From Perognathus longimembris pacificus (taxonomy: Eukaryota; Chordata; Mammalia; Rodentia; Heteromyidae): DNA of 64,000 bases. Below, piece after piece: positions 10,990 to 22,137 of the stretch. The stretch lies in the NCBI RefSeq assembly GCF_023159225.1, contig NC_063176.1, forward strand, positions 4,786,963-4,850,962. Reading direction: 5' to 3'. The number at the start of each line of letters is the position of its first letter. Position 1 is the first letter of the stretch. Below the pieces are notes generated by a model that worked only from the letters and a program-made list of their open reading frames with translations, was not told the DNA's origin and made no database searches. The position numbers and the translations under genes were made by a program.

Positions 10990-11166
10990 AGGACTGGGAA
11001 TGTGGCTTAGTGGTAGAGAGCTTGCCTAGCGTGCATGAAGCCCTGGGTTCTATTCCTCAGCACCGCATCAATAGAAAAAGGTAGAAGTGGTGCTGTGGCT
11101 CAAGTGCTACTCCCTTGAGCAAGAGAAGCTGAGAGATGGCCGCGAGTTCAGGCCCCAGGACTGGCA
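10990..11166 (+). mobile_element. ID-Geo SINE
   Basis: ID head GACTGGGAATGTGGCTTAGT plus a Geo tail with an internal deletion around CAAGTGCTACTCCCTTGAGC. A CA/CAC microsatellite starts at the 3' end. Confidence 0.85.
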
Positions 11167-11203
11167 ACACACACACACACACACCACCACCACCACCACC
11201 ACA
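11167..11203. repeat. (CA)n / (CAC)n microsatellite
   Basis: A short CA run followed by CAC repeats, placed exactly at the end of the preceding SINE. Confidence 0.95.
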
Positions 11204-11485
11204 TGGAGCAGGGCACTGGTGGTGGCTCAAGCCTGTAAGCACAGCTCCTCAGGAAGGTGGTATCTGAGCCAGCCTGAACAGGAACGTCTGTGAGACTGTG
11301 GTTCCCAATTAACCACAGGAAAACTAGAAGTGGCACTTTGGCTCAAAGTGATAGAGTGCTAGCATAGGGCTGGAAATATGGCCTAGTGGTACAGTGCTCG
11401 TCTCGTGATACAGTCTAGCATAGAGCAAAAGAGCCCAGGGACAGCACCAAGTCCCTAAGTTCAAGCCCCAGGACAAGCAAACAAA
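11204..11485 (+). mobile_element. B1-Geo SINE with a second SINE head inside
   Basis: B1 head (TGGTGGCTCAAGCCTGTAAG), linker TCCCAATTAACCACAGG and Geo tail. The tail is interrupted at 11367-11414 by a 48-bp ID-head insertion. Confidence 0.85.
11367..11414 (+). mobile_element. 48-bp ID-head mini-insertion with 8-bp duplication
   Basis: The insert begins with the first 40 or so bases of an ID head (GGGCTGGAAATATGGCCTAG). It stops before the B box and has no A-tail. CTAGCATA occurs immediately before (11359-11366) and after (11415-11422), like a target duplication. Confidence 0.75.
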
Positions 11486-11929
11486 TAAAAATCCTGCCAT
11501 GCCCTCAGACCACAAACTGTTAACCGTCTCCACCTAGTGGCAAGGCAGGCTAATTGACAGTTAAGTCCCTGAAAAACTCTCGAGTTTTGGGCTCAGATAG
11601 TTAAAGAGTTCAGTAAGTGGTGTAGAGCCAGGCACATCTCACTACTGTTTTGTTAAACTTTGATAAAAGAGAGGAGTTTTCTGTACAAAAGAATCCATGA
11701 TTGTAATTTTGTGTACTGCTAAGTAGTAAAATAGAAACAGAATCTCCGCTTTACCTGACTTATGTAACAGTAACCCTTCTATGTATCACTTTTATAGTTA
11801 CAATGAAATTATTTTAAGGTTATTAATAGAATTAGCCAGTCACTGAAACAAATTTTAAACACTATAAGTTCTTTGTGACTTTGTCTGTCTGTGTTCAACT
11901 CTATTGGCCTGCTCTTCTACTCTTACAAT
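11486..11929. other. No recognised feature
   Basis: Single-copy-looking, AT-rich sequence between a SINE and the endogenous retrovirus. No gene signal seen. Confidence 0.5.
11925..11929. repeat. Target-site duplication of the ERV (left)
   Basis: ACAAT directly precedes the left LTR and is repeated exactly at 14502-14506. Five bases is the usual duplication size for class I and MaLR retroviral insertions. Confidence 0.9.
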
Positions 11930-12265
11930 TGTTAGGTTTTTAAAGTAGGTAGCCGGTAAAGGAGAACGCCACGCGGTATTCAGGCAGGAGAGAAAAGTTT
12001 ATTACCGAACTGCTGGCCTGTGTCCAAGATGATCCATGGCCGGAGAGAAGGGAGGGAGGGAGAGAGAGAGAGAGTGAGAGAGCAACCCCCACCCAGCCCT
12101 GCTTTATTTAGGGCAGGGGCAAGGGGTGTGGCCAGGTGGATTAGGAGGTGACCTCAGGGAAAGGGGAGGTAACTGCCTCCAGGTCTGCAGGTTACCCAGG
12201 TAACTGGGTGGAGACTTAATGAGGTGGGGGCATCTGCATGGAGCCCTCAGGGAGAGGACCTAACA
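11930..12265 (-). mobile_element. ERV 3' LTR
   Basis: A 336-bp LTR bounded by TG and CA on both strands. On the minus strand the AATAAA signal is at 11998-12003 (TTTATT on plus). It contains a longer GGGA/GA tract than the other LTR. The purine-rich stretch just outside, at 12266-12285 read on minus (AAAAGGCTGGAA), is the likely polypurine tract. Confidence 0.9.
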
Positions 12266-12734
12266 TTCCAGCCTTTTAATAGTTATGAAAAAGGACGAAG
12301 ACTCTCTCTGGCTGCTTCCTGCTGGCAAGGGGCGTCGGCATTAGGGGTAAAAGGCAGAAATGTGGCCCCTCCTGGAGAAGGCGAGCAGCAGGGTCCCTTG
12401 GTGGTAGATGCCAGTCCTTGAATGAAGCCTGGAAGAAGTCTCATGAGGCAGGGGCTGGGCAAAAAAAAAAAATATTAAGGCAAAAGGAAGGGTTTAGGGC
12501 ACAAAATTAAAAATTGGATGACTTGGACAGTTCTTATACTCAGGCATGGACATTAGATGGACAAGCTACTATCTCTTGATCCCCCGGCTCTGATTAATTT
12601 TGAAAGGGCGAGACAAAGTGAATCCATTTAGGATCTGACATAATTCTCCTCTTACTCCTCTCCATGATCCTTGTTCCCTGAACTGGCTGAGTCCCAGGGA
12701 TCTAGGTGCTTGTTGCTGGGATGGCTTGTCCCCG

Positions 12735-12950
12735 ATGGCATTCACAGGATTTGAACCCAGGGCCTGGGCACTGTCCCTGAGCACTTCTGCTCGAGGCTAG
12801 TACTCTACCACTTGAGCTCCACTTCCGGCATTTGGCTGGTAAGAGATAAGTCTCTTCAGCCATGCTTCCAGCCTGGCTCTTTGCTGGTTAGTTGGGAGAT
12901 GGAGTTTGAGAGAGATTTTCTGCCCTGGCTGGCTTCGAACTGCAATCCAA
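12735..12950 (-). mobile_element. B1-Geo SINE inside the ERV
   Basis: Reverse-strand copy from GATTTGAACCCAGGGCCTGG to GGCTGGCTTCGAACTGC. It inserted into the ERV internal region, or was carried by it. Its head is truncated at the right edge. Confidence 0.75.
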
Positions 12951-14156
12951 GGGAGTCTTTGCCACAAAAGCCCTTTTTGATTTCCAATTAAAACAACAAG
13001 GAGACCAAGGGGACTAGAGCTTACCTGTACCTTGTCAAGAACTGACCAAATACTTGCCAGAATTCTGCAATGACAAAACTCAGTAGATGTGATGAGTTTT
13101 AGCACAGATATATAGCTAAATGGACATATTAACAAATGACATTTACACATACATACACACATGGAACACACATACACACTGTGCACATAGGTTTTACAGC
13201 ATGCAAAAATGAATTTCAGCAGTAGACTCTTTCGGAATTCCAATAGTAAATGACAGGGTTTTTTTTTGCCCAATATTTTAAAACCACGTGGTCGGTTAGA
13301 AAAACAATTTTGCTAGCAAACAACAATTTTCAGATTATCAAATGGAGAAATCATATTTTGATAAACTCCAGTGGGATGCCATGTTGAGGGGGGGTGGCAG
13401 GAGGACACAAACACACTAATAGAGAACACGTGGCATGGCATAATGGCGCCTGAGCTGATGCCTGTTAAACCCAATATCCACCACGTGGTCAATGCTAGAG
13501 AAAAGAACTTTTAGATATCTTTGCTGACAAAGCACATTGGTGGTCAAGCCTCAGTTTTGAAGGTCTGTGAAAAGAGGCAGCTTTGTGAGCAAGGCACACG
13601 ATGGTACGACTTGGGAATTTTATAAAGTAAGCAAGTAAGCAGGAAGATGAGAGAGAGGGAGAAAAAGGAAGAGAAAGGGAGGAAAAGAGAAAGAGAGAGC
13701 CTGAATATAAGTGACTTCTAACCATTTACCATTGCAGTGGCAAAAACTGTATCTGAGCGAGTATTTCAAGCAGGCCTCATTGCACTGTCAAGAGGCGTGC
13801 TAGCAGTGTCCCAGCTCGGGTGTGGCTGTGATGCAAAACCCAAAAAGCACGGGAGAGAGGCGCCTGGTGAGTGGATGAGCTTACCGGGCAGAAGCGGCAG
13901 GCAGAAGTGGCAGAAGCGGCAGAAGCGGCGGACGGAGCGGCAGAGAACCGGAGCAGCAGCAGTTTCACTCACCAGGGTAGACAAGTGGTGTGGAGGTGGA
14001 GGTGGATGTGGAGGCCAGCAATGGTATTAGTGAAAATTGCCACGTGGTGACTCGCAGCAGTTTGGTTCGCGGAAAAAGGGCCGTCAGGACTGGGGATACT
14101 CCCAGAAAAAGGAGAAAAATAGATGGGAATTCCGCCTGTCCTGACTCTTAAGCCCT

Positions 14157-14174
14157 ATCCGAGTCACGGCACCA
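14157..14174 (-). promoter_or_regulatory. Retroviral primer-binding site, tRNA-His
   Basis: The minus strand reads TGGTGCCGTGACTCGGAT, the complement of the last 18 nt of mammalian tRNA-His including CCA as I recall that tRNA. It lies 4 nt inside the 5' LTR, where reverse transcription would be primed. This identifies the element as HERV-H-like in primer use. Confidence 0.9.
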
Positions 14175-14178
14175 TATA

Positions 14179-14501
14179 TGTTAGGTTTTTAAAGTAGGTA
14201 GCTGGTAAAGGAGAACGCCACGCGGTATTCAGGCAGAAGAGAACGTTTATTACCGAACTGCTGGCCTGTGGCCAAGATGATCCATGGCCGGAGAGAAGGG
14301 AGAGAGAGAGAGAGAGAGCAACCCCCACCCAGCCCTGCTTTATTTAGGGCAGGGGCAAGGGGTGTGGCCAGGTGGATTAGGAGGTGACCTCAGGAAAAGG
14401 GGAGGTAACTGCCTCCAGGTCTGCAGGTTACCCAGGTAACTGGGTGGAGACTTAATGAGGTGGGGGCATCTGCATGTAGCTCTCAGGGAGAGGACCTAAC
14501 A
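14179..14501 (-). mobile_element. ERV 5' LTR
   Basis: A 323-bp LTR. On the minus strand there is a TATA-like TAAATAAA at 14339-14346 and an AATAAA polyadenylation signal at 14246-14251. This spacing gives an R region of several tens of bases. GA repeats at 14301-14318 are shorter than in the partner LTR. Confidence 0.9.
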
Positions 14502-14506
14502 ACAAT
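14502..14506. repeat. Target-site duplication of the ERV (right)
   Basis: ACAAT, identical to 11925-11929. Confidence 0.9.
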
Positions 14507-14689
14507 CATGTTTCTAAGTTATCATTCCTTCACATTGGTAGCAAATCAGAATTAGACTGTGTGAAAGAAGATAAATATGTAACGATGAATATCCCTTGTA
14601 TAAGCAGTGCATGCTAATATAATACAATAAATAGGTAATAAACAAACAAATAAATACTGTCTGCACATATTCTGTTTAACCAGAATAGG

Positions 14690-15175
14690 TTTTTAAAAAT
14701 TCATTTATTGTGAAAGTGATGTACAGAGGGGAAACAGTTTCATGCATAAGGTAGTGAGTGCATTTCTTATCAAACTTGTTACCTCCTCCCTCATTTTTAT
14801 TCCACCTTCCTCTCTCCTGAATACCGTCCCCCAAGTTGTACAGTTGGTTTCCAGCATATTGTCTTGTAAGTACTGCTGTTGCATTGGTTCACTTTTTACC
14901 CTTTGCCTCTCCATTTTGATGTCCCCCCTCCCTTCCCTAATTCTGATAAATGTATATACAATACCCAGGGTACCAACATCAGTTACAGTGACATCAGGGG
15001 TAAAACCATGGGGAAGAAAGACAAAAGAAAAAGGCAGAATTTCACATGGTATGTTGAAAGTAACAACAACAATGATAAATTACTTGTTTCCATAACTTGG
15101 AGTTCATTTCATGTAGCATGATCTTATGTGATCATATGTTGGCTTGTGTTTTAACTACACTAGTTGTCTTATTAT
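14690..15175 (-). mobile_element. L1 3' UTR, 5'-truncated
   Basis: Minus-strand L1 3' end. On plus it begins ATTCATTTATTGTGAAAGTG and ends in the region just after the ORF2 stop. It shares the pyrimidine-rich block CTCCTCCCTCATTTTTATTC with all other L1 3' ends in the window. Confidence 0.88.
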
Positions 15176-15236
15176 TTTAGAGTATTTTTAAAATTCCTAC
15201 TAATTTAAAAAAAGCTTACTAAAAAACATAAGCTTT

Positions 15237-15436
15237 GGCTGGGAATATGGCCTAGTGGTAGAGTGCTTGCCTCGTATACATGAAGCCCTGGGTTTGATTC
15301 CTCAGCACCATATATAGAAAAAAGCCAGAAGTAGCGCTGTGGCTCAAATGGTAGAGTGATAGCCTTGAGCAAAAAGAAGCCAGGGACAGTGCTCAGGCCC
15401 TGAGTTCAAGCCCCAGGACTAGCAAAAAAACAAAAC
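15237..15436 (+). mobile_element. ID-Geo SINE with 14-bp target duplication
   Basis: Full dimer starting GGCTGGGAATATGGCC. Repeats AAAACATAAGCTTT at 15223-15236 and 15437-15450 are identical. Confidence 0.95.
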
Positions 15437-15479
15437 AAAACATAAGCTTTCTTTCTGGGGTCTTTGTTTGTTTGGTTGG

Positions 15480-15702
15480 TTCTGGCTTGGGGCTTGAACT
15501 CAGGGCCTGGGAAAACTGTCTTTCAGCTCTTTCTGGTAAAGGCTAGTGCTCTATCACTTTGAGCCACAGCTCCACTTCTGGTTTCTGAGTAGTTAATTGG
15601 TGATAAGAGACATTCCTTCCCAGGCTGGCTTTGGACCCTGATTCTCAGATCTCAACCTACTCAGTAGCTAGGATTACAGGCGTGAGCCACGGGCACGTGG
15701 CC
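15480..15702 (-). mobile_element. B1-Geo type SINE
   Basis: Reverse copy ending in the B1 head GGATTACAGGCGTGAGCCAC. A long T-run follows at 15715-15740. Confidence 0.88.
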
Positions 15703-16087
15703 TACACAAACTTGTTTTTTTTTTTTTTTTTTTTTTTTTTAATGCTGGCAGAAGTCTCACACATCTTGTGTTTACAGTGTCCCTTGATTACATCAAGAGG
15801 GCATATTGAGTAAATGACCTACACCTTTTCGTTTATGGAAGCGTGTCCTAGCATGCTCACACAATTACAAAATCACTTAACCATGTGTTTCTCAGGACAT
15901 ACTGCTGTTGTTAAGCAGCATAGATGTGTGTGTGCCTACACTGGCCACTGTGTTCTTAATGTATTCACCATGGAGATTTTTCTTCTTCTCTTTCAGCTGT
16001 CCTGAGGTTTGAAATCAAGGCCTTGCTCTTGCCAGGCTGTGTGCTACGGTAGCCATGTTTCCGGGCCTGATTTTACGCTCGTTTTGG

Positions 16088-16112
16088 ACATGGACATGGA
16101 CATGGACATGGA
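16088..16112. repeat. (GGACAT)4 short tandem repeat
   Basis: Four perfect copies of a 6-mer starting at GGACATGGACAT. Confidence 0.9.
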
Positions 16113-16123
16113 GCCTAGCGAAT

Positions 16124-16215
16124 GTTGCTACAGAAGCTGGCCTCAAGCCATGATTCTCCACATATCAGCCACCACAGTAGCTAGGATCACAGGCGTGAGC
16201 CATCTGCACCCAGCA
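16124..16215 (-). mobile_element. B1-type head fragment
   Basis: GCTGGCCTCAAGCCATGATT to CACAGGCGTGAGCCATCTG is a reverse B1-like head. No tail monomer was recognised. Confidence 0.7.
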
Positions 16216-16647
16216 GAATTCATATTTTTTATTTCACAAAAAATAAACATTGGGGATGTTGGGAAGCTATTGATACATATCTGGGCACTGCACAGGAATG
16301 TACAAGGCTAGGGGAATTGAATGTATGGACATGGAAAGGTGTGCTTGTGATACATTAGGTGGGAAGAGTGGTGTCAGGATAATTTGGGTAGCAAGCAAGA
16401 GAGGATCCAATTTAAAATGAATTAAATACAGATATTGTCATATTTAATAATGATTGAATTTACGAATCTAATTGATCTGATGAAGAGGTAGGGCAAGATT
16501 TGGGTTGGATTCAATTGGTGACCCACAATACTATGAAGAAACCAGGCTTTATTTTGTTACCCCAAGTATCTGCTTAATTCTAAAGCCGGTTGTCAAAAAC
16601 ATTATACCACTGATTCTAGGAGCAATTTGAAATTACTAGTTACTTCC

Positions 16648-16650
<3 letters not shown>

Positions 16651-16705
<55 letters not shown>

Positions 16706-16716
16706 TTTTTTTTCCC
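16651..16716. repeat. (CA)n microsatellite with TA/T-rich end
   Basis: About 24 CA units, then TATATAT and a T-run, directly at the 3' end of the reverse SINE that follows. Confidence 0.95.
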
Positions 16717-16949
16717 CTTGTCAGTTGTGGGGCTTGAACTCAAGGCCTGGGCATTGACCCTGAGCTTCTTTGTGCTTAAGGCTAGTGCTCTGTCCCTTGA
16801 GCCATAGCACCACTTCTGGTTTTTGAGTGATTAATTGGAGATAAGAATCTCAAGGAGACTTTCCTACCTGGGCTGGCTTTGAACCTAGATCTTCAGATCT
16901 TAGGCACCTGAGTAGCTAGGCTAACAGGCATGAGCCACCAGCACTTGCA
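16717..16949 (-). mobile_element. B1-Geo type SINE
   Basis: Reverse copy from CTTGTCAGTTGTGGGGCTTG to CATGAGCCACCAGCACTTGC. Confidence 0.88.
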
Positions 16950-19353
16950 TGTGTTGTTTCTTTGAAACATTTCTCATTTTGCTTTCCAGTACATAACATC
17001 TTTCTGTATCTAAGCATGCATTATTATTGTTTCTTGAATCTTTTACTCTGAATTTCAAATTCACCCAAAATAAAGGCCAATATAATGATCCCCAAGATAC
17101 ATAACACCTAGTTTTATCAATGATCAGCTTCTAACAAATATTGTTTCATTTATTGTATTGACTTTTGTTAAGAGAAAGTTAAAATGTAGTTTTTGTTTCA
17201 ACCTTTTCTCCTATCCATAAAACATACTTTAAAGCAATCAGTAAAATTTAGCAAAGACTAGCCAATAATATTCCTTTCAGGTAAGCAAGATCACTCTCAA
17301 AATACATTCATTGTAATTCTTCAATGTTCAGTTTTCTCTATTTCTTTCTTTACCTCCACATCTCAAAAACTTACACTGAAGTATACCCCACATCTGGAAC
17401 AAAAAAAAAATCACATGGCTCTGAGAGTTTATGAAGCTACTCACTGAAAGTTCCTTTTAGCTCTACAATCTCCAAAAATTTCCATTGAATTCATCCAGCT
17501 ACATTTTGTAGCAATAAAATGCTGTCATTACTTACTGTAGAGTAAATCTTATACTGTAGGACTTTGGTCCATATTGATCTTGGGGCTTTCTGTCCTCTGA
17601 GGTAACCCCCAAAGCACCCCTGTGAACACAAGGTTAGTATCAGAGGTACAGCTTAGGTTTGGCTCCCCATTGACCAACCTGTTTATGACCTGGGGTCTTC
17701 TTTCCCTGATGGTAATCCTCTATTCTCAATGAAAGGGCTTTGCCTTCAATTCACGCCTCCTGATTTTTCCACTGTAGAACTCCTGAAGTAGCATGCTTAC
17801 CTCAGAGCTGACCTCCTCTTTCCAGCTCTACCGGCACTTGTCTTGGCCAGGCTTGGCCTATTGCCCTCATATAAGATCTTGGACCCATAAACAAAAGGTG
17901 ATAACTATGATTTTTACTCTTAGCTAGTTAGGAAGGACGCAGTTTCTGTCTTTAAGAAGATATGATGTCATGAGGGACATAAGTAAAATGTAAAGGTCAT
18001 ATAAAATGGGCTAATAATTGCTATATTGGATCAATTATTATATTCTATGAAGCACAAAGAAGGGTTCTACATGTGTATCAGATCAGTATTTCGGAAATAT
18101 TATACAATATAACGAGTAAAGACATGGATGAGGTAGCAATTTCCTGTATTTGAATAAAATCTTTCATTTGGGCTATGAAGGGCTATTTCTGGCCCACATG
18201 TGGAAGGTCTCCATTTGTCTTCCTCCTATGTCTTCTTGCTGGTGATAAAGTTAATCATTCCACTTCCTAAACAAAGAGCTCTATTTAAACATAGTTGATA
18301 TTTTTTAAAAGTCCACGCAGTAAGTTCATTTAAATTATTTTCAAGTTCCATGGACTATTTTTGATTATTTCCAAAACAACAACTAAATCAGTATTCAGAA
18401 AGTTTAGATTTATCTTGTCTTCTTTATTTCTCAATTAAACAATGGAGTGGTGGTGATGCCATTTGCTCTAAAGGCTGAGATGAAATGTGGGATCCATTTC
18501 CTATTGAGAAACTCAGAAACAGACACACCCAACAGTTGGTGAACTTGCCTAAAGTGGAGAGAGAGGGCACACGGTTAATCAGAGCGGAGTCACGGAGGCG
18601 TATGGGACAATAGATGAAGAAAGGCAGTGACTCCTGTTTACCACGCTTACCTATGAATGTGTAATCTGGTACTTTGAGTTATTTAAGTAAATTATCTCTA
18701 GAGCCTACCTAGTCCACATTTTTTTTTTTTTACCAATCTTCATGTGCTTATTTGATGTAAGAATTCTATATAAGGTAACAACATCTCATATCAGAAATCA
18801 TCCCTTAAATTTTTTCAGATGATAAATAAATGGTATCTCCAGGCTATAGATGGAATTTCGTGGTACAGTGCTGACCTACCAAGTGCTAGTAGCTGGGTTT
18901 GAGCCCTCTATCATCAGTAAAACCAAATATGGCATGTCCATTCTAGCAGCCCATTGGTGGGCCCTGGTTTTGATCATTAGTACTTCATATATCCTGCATA
19001 TAAGATGAGTCTCATTATCATGTCTATGTATTGCATTATAACTTAATGAGGCCCAAACAAAGCGAAAGTCATTTAATGGCAGGGAAATGTATTACTGTAG
19101 GAGTAGTGATGGGAAGATATCAGTTCCAAAGATAGTCTCTCTGAGATTTTTGAGAAAACTTAATTGGTATTCAGTTAGACCATCAGGGTGTTTATTTGGG
19201 TCCAGCTTTAAAAGAACATTTCTCATAACCCTTCGAATGCTTTGTATTTCCTGTTTTAGAGGCTGTGTTGAATGGCTGGTTTTGAATTTAGGATTCTCTT
19301 AATTCCATCTCTGCCATCTTCTAATTGCTAAGAATACAGGTGTGTATCAGGAT
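16950..19353. other. Long repeat-poor stretch, no gene seen
   Basis: About 2.4 kb with no SINE or L1 that I recognise, which is the largest such gap upstream of the gene. I found no splice-flanked conserved frame. The part at 17550-17900 is less AT-rich than its surroundings. Confidence 0.5.
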
Positions 19354-19369
19354 TCTTACAAGTACTTTT

Positions 19370-19571
19370 TTTTTTTTTTTGGCCAGTCCTGGGCCTTGGA
19401 CTCAGGGCCTGAGCACTGTCCCTGGCTTCTTCCCGCTCAAGGCTAGCACTCTGCCACTTGAGCCACAGCGCCACTTCTGGCCGTTTTCTGTATATGTGGT
19501 GCTGGGGAATCGAACCTAGGGCCTCGTGTATCAAAGGCAGGCACTCTTGCCACTAGGCTATATCCCAGCCC
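19370..19571 (-). mobile_element. Young ID-Geo SINE with 16-bp target duplication
   Basis: Reverse full-length copy with a left T-run. Repeats TCTTACAAGTACTTTT at 19354-19369 and 19572-19587 are identical. Confidence 0.95.
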
Positions 19572-19689
19572 TCTTACAAGTACTTTTGTGTCTGTCCTAG
19601 ACACTGTGTTAGAAGCTCTCAGGTGTAAAAGCTAAATAAGAAGATACTTCTTTTTTGTTGTGTAGTCTTTCTTTTTAGCACATTCTTTT

Positions 19690-19800
19690 CCCCTTTTTGT
19701 TTTTGTGGTGGTCTTGGAGCCTGAAGGGTGTTGAAGCAATGGTGTTGTTCCTGCATTCTTTGGCTCAAGGCTAGCACTCTACCACTTGAGCCATGGCTTT
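19690..19800 (-). mobile_element. Geo tail monomer fragment
   Basis: TTGGCTCAAGGCTAGCACTC followed by TACCACTTGAGCCATGGCTT is the tail monomer in reverse. No head was recognised. Confidence 0.65.
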
Positions 19801-20150
19801 AGCTTGATTTACTTATTTTTTTTGATTGCCTACAATGGAGAAGGAGAGCTAACTAATCCTTTTTGTGTGTGAGAAACTCAAAACGATGCTAGAATTTGAA
19901 ACCAGACACTTCTGCAGCTATAGCACGTAACTAGCTTTTCTTATGACACCTAGACAGCAGTTCCCATCATGAGTGAAGAGAAACCCAGGAAGAACAGCAA
20001 CGTAAATCAGCAGGGATCCTGGATAGAAAAAATATATACATATCCACAGGGCAAGGTTACTTTCTTTTCTCAAAAGGAAAAGAGAACTATTCTTTTTAAT
20101 CTCTAAAGGTAGAAGATGAGACCTCCTTAAGAGCTACGTGTAAAGATTGT

Positions 20151-20181
<31 letters not shown>

Positions 20182-21386
20182 CAAGAAAGGAGACTGGCAA
20201 GTCATTCCTCACCTAGCTTGTTGATATAATCTGCTAACCATCCTGTCCTGGTCCAAAAGAACAGCGTGGGGAGGGATTTCTGAAGGGGGTCTGGCATTTG
20301 TGGCCTATAATTCGGGAGCCTCTTGTGACTCCGTTGCTGGCTTCTAGCCTTGGATTTCTGAAGAACCTGTGGAACTGGCACCTATGGACAGAGTAGGTCA
20401 GGACTGTAGCCCAGAGTTTGTTCCTGGAAAGAAACATAGTCTTTTCATCGCTGCCTCCTGTTGTTCCATGGCTCTTGGAGGGCTGAGAAGATGACCCCAG
20501 TGGTTACTGTGTGGTCCATAAAGCATCAGAGACAAAAGGAAAGGGGCAGAATAGATGGGAAGCAACTGGACACTTCAGCTAGGCAGGGAATTAGGATTAT
20601 GGATTGTGTCATGTCCCAAAGTAGAAATGTTTGCTTTGGCTTTTCACCTCAAGGAGTGAGATCTCAAGGGAAAAGATGAATATCATTCACAGAAAACGGA
20701 ACACATTATCTGCAAGCATTTTCACTATCGGTGTTCACAGAAGACAGAAATGGGTTGAACCAGAGAAAGACCTAGGTCAAACTCATGCCTCCCTCTCTCA
20801 TTTTGGATTCTAAAACAAGAGGGTGTAAGCAGTGGAGAGGGGAGATGAGTATCTCAGAGGAAAAACTCATCACAATTCCTCTATTCCAAGCAGCCAACAT
20901 TATGGTTTGTGTTGGGGAGAAAGGAAAATGATCACTGAAACTTTAAATTGGACAAAGGATGTACAAACCCAAATGAATGGGGAGTCATTGCATGTGCCAA
21001 GTTTCATTAAGCAACACAAGAATGAAACTTAACTAGTCATAGTTAAGAGCCTTGACTGGAAGAAAAAAAAAAAACCTTTAAAAACCTAGAACTGTGCTCT
21101 GGTTTACGCTGAGGTTGTGATATTATTTTTATCAGGTTGTGATAGTCATAAATAACCAAACAAGGAAACAAGCTACAACAAATCTGTTAGGGAGTCAAAG
21201 GTCCTCATTATAAAACTCATAGTTTCACATTATTCATTTTACTTTAGTTAAATGTAAAATTTCATCTAAATCCTCAGTTTTGACAAATATATAGACTTAT
21301 ATAGACAAATATAGATTCTTTCAGCTCTGGTTTAGCAAAGCAAATTAGTATCTTAGTAACAGGCAATGTGAGCTGGATAAAAAGAT
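19801..21386. other. No recognised gene; (TG)n inside
   Basis: Single-copy-looking DNA with a TG microsatellite at 20152-20181. The short open frames at 20234-21032 have no family features and no splice-site context. Confidence 0.5.
20152..20181. repeat. (TG)n microsatellite
   Basis: About 14 TG units. Confidence 0.95.
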
Positions 21387-21395
21387 CAGAAATAT

Positions 21396-21600
21396 ATATA
21401 TATTTTTTTTGGCCAGTTCTGGGGCTTGGACTCAGGGCCTGAGCACTGTCCCTGGCTTCTTCCCGCTCAAGGCTAGCACTCTGCCACTTGAGCCACAGCG
21501 CCGCTTCTGGCCGTTTTCTGTATATGTGATGCTGGGGAATCGAACCTAGGGCCTCGTGTATCCGAGGCAGGCACTCTTGCCACTAGGCTATATCCCCAGC
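21396..21600 (-). mobile_element. Young ID-Geo SINE
   Basis: Reverse full-length copy. CAGAAATAT at 21387-21395 and 21601-21609 is the target duplication. Confidence 0.93.
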
Positions 21601-21910
21601 CAGAAATATTTTTTTTAGAATACAGTAACTCAAGTTTTCTCTATTCTACTCCTGAAAATTTCTTTTAGAAGTGATATTTTTAAAAGTTCATTGAAGAAAT
21701 ATTTTACCACTATTTGAGGGATTTGAAATAATTGTCTTTGGATCAGGCTAGATGAATGGAAGTATATACATGATCACATTAACATATCTCATTAAAATTG
21801 GTCACTGGCTACAAATTTGGAGTTATGTTCTAGGTATATTTTAGTAATGTGAGAAATAATTACATTAAATTCTCTGCTTTTTTGGTAGAGATATTGCTTA
21901 TAGTAGTATT

Positions 21911-21954
21911 CTCTCTCTCGCTCGCTCTCTCTCCACACATACACATACACACAT
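21911..21954. repeat. (CT)n / (CA)n microsatellite
   Basis: CTCTCTCG variants, then ACACATACACA, immediately before the 3' end of the reverse SINE at 21955. Confidence 0.9.
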
Positions 21955-22137
21955 AGTCAGTCCTGAACTCAAGGCCTGGGCACTATCCCTGAGCTTCTTT
22001 TGCTCAAGGGTAGTATTCTACCACTTGATCCACAGCACTACTTCTGGCTTTTTCTGTTTATGTGGTACTGAGGAATCAAACTTAGGGCTTCATGCATGTT
22101 AGGCAAGCACTCTATCGCTAAGCCATAGTCCCAGCCC
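21955..22137 (-). mobile_element. ID-Geo SINE
   Basis: Reverse copy from GTCAGTCCTGAACTCAAGGC to AGCCATAGTCCCAGCCC. Confidence 0.88.

Larger units (their letters stand above)
11930..14501 (-). mobile_element. Non-autonomous endogenous retrovirus, tRNA-His primed
   Basis: Two LTRs in direct orientation flank about 1.9 kb of internal DNA. The LTRs share TGTTAGGT...ACCTAACA ends and the element is flanked by ACAAT duplications. Orientation is minus: the tRNA-His primer site abuts the right-hand LTR, and the LTR TATA-like and AATAAA signals read on the minus strand. By eye the two LTRs differ by about seven substitutions plus small indels (roughly 2-3 percent), so insertion is fairly recent. No gag, pro, pol or env reading frame is recognisable. 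The longest internal minus-strand frame overlaps a SINE and is not retroviral. The element is therefore a deletion derivative that must have been copied by enzymes of another provirus. Confidence 0.9.

Noticed and set aside
12797..13273. 158-codon minus-strand frame inside the ERV
   Set aside because: It has the element's orientation but starts in unassigned DNA and ends inside a B1-Geo SINE. No capsid, protease or polymerase motif is visible.
13737..14030. 97-codon frame in the ERV internal region as a gag remnant
   Set aside because: It is on the strand opposite to the element and is built from GCGGCAGAA-like repeats, with no retroviral motif.
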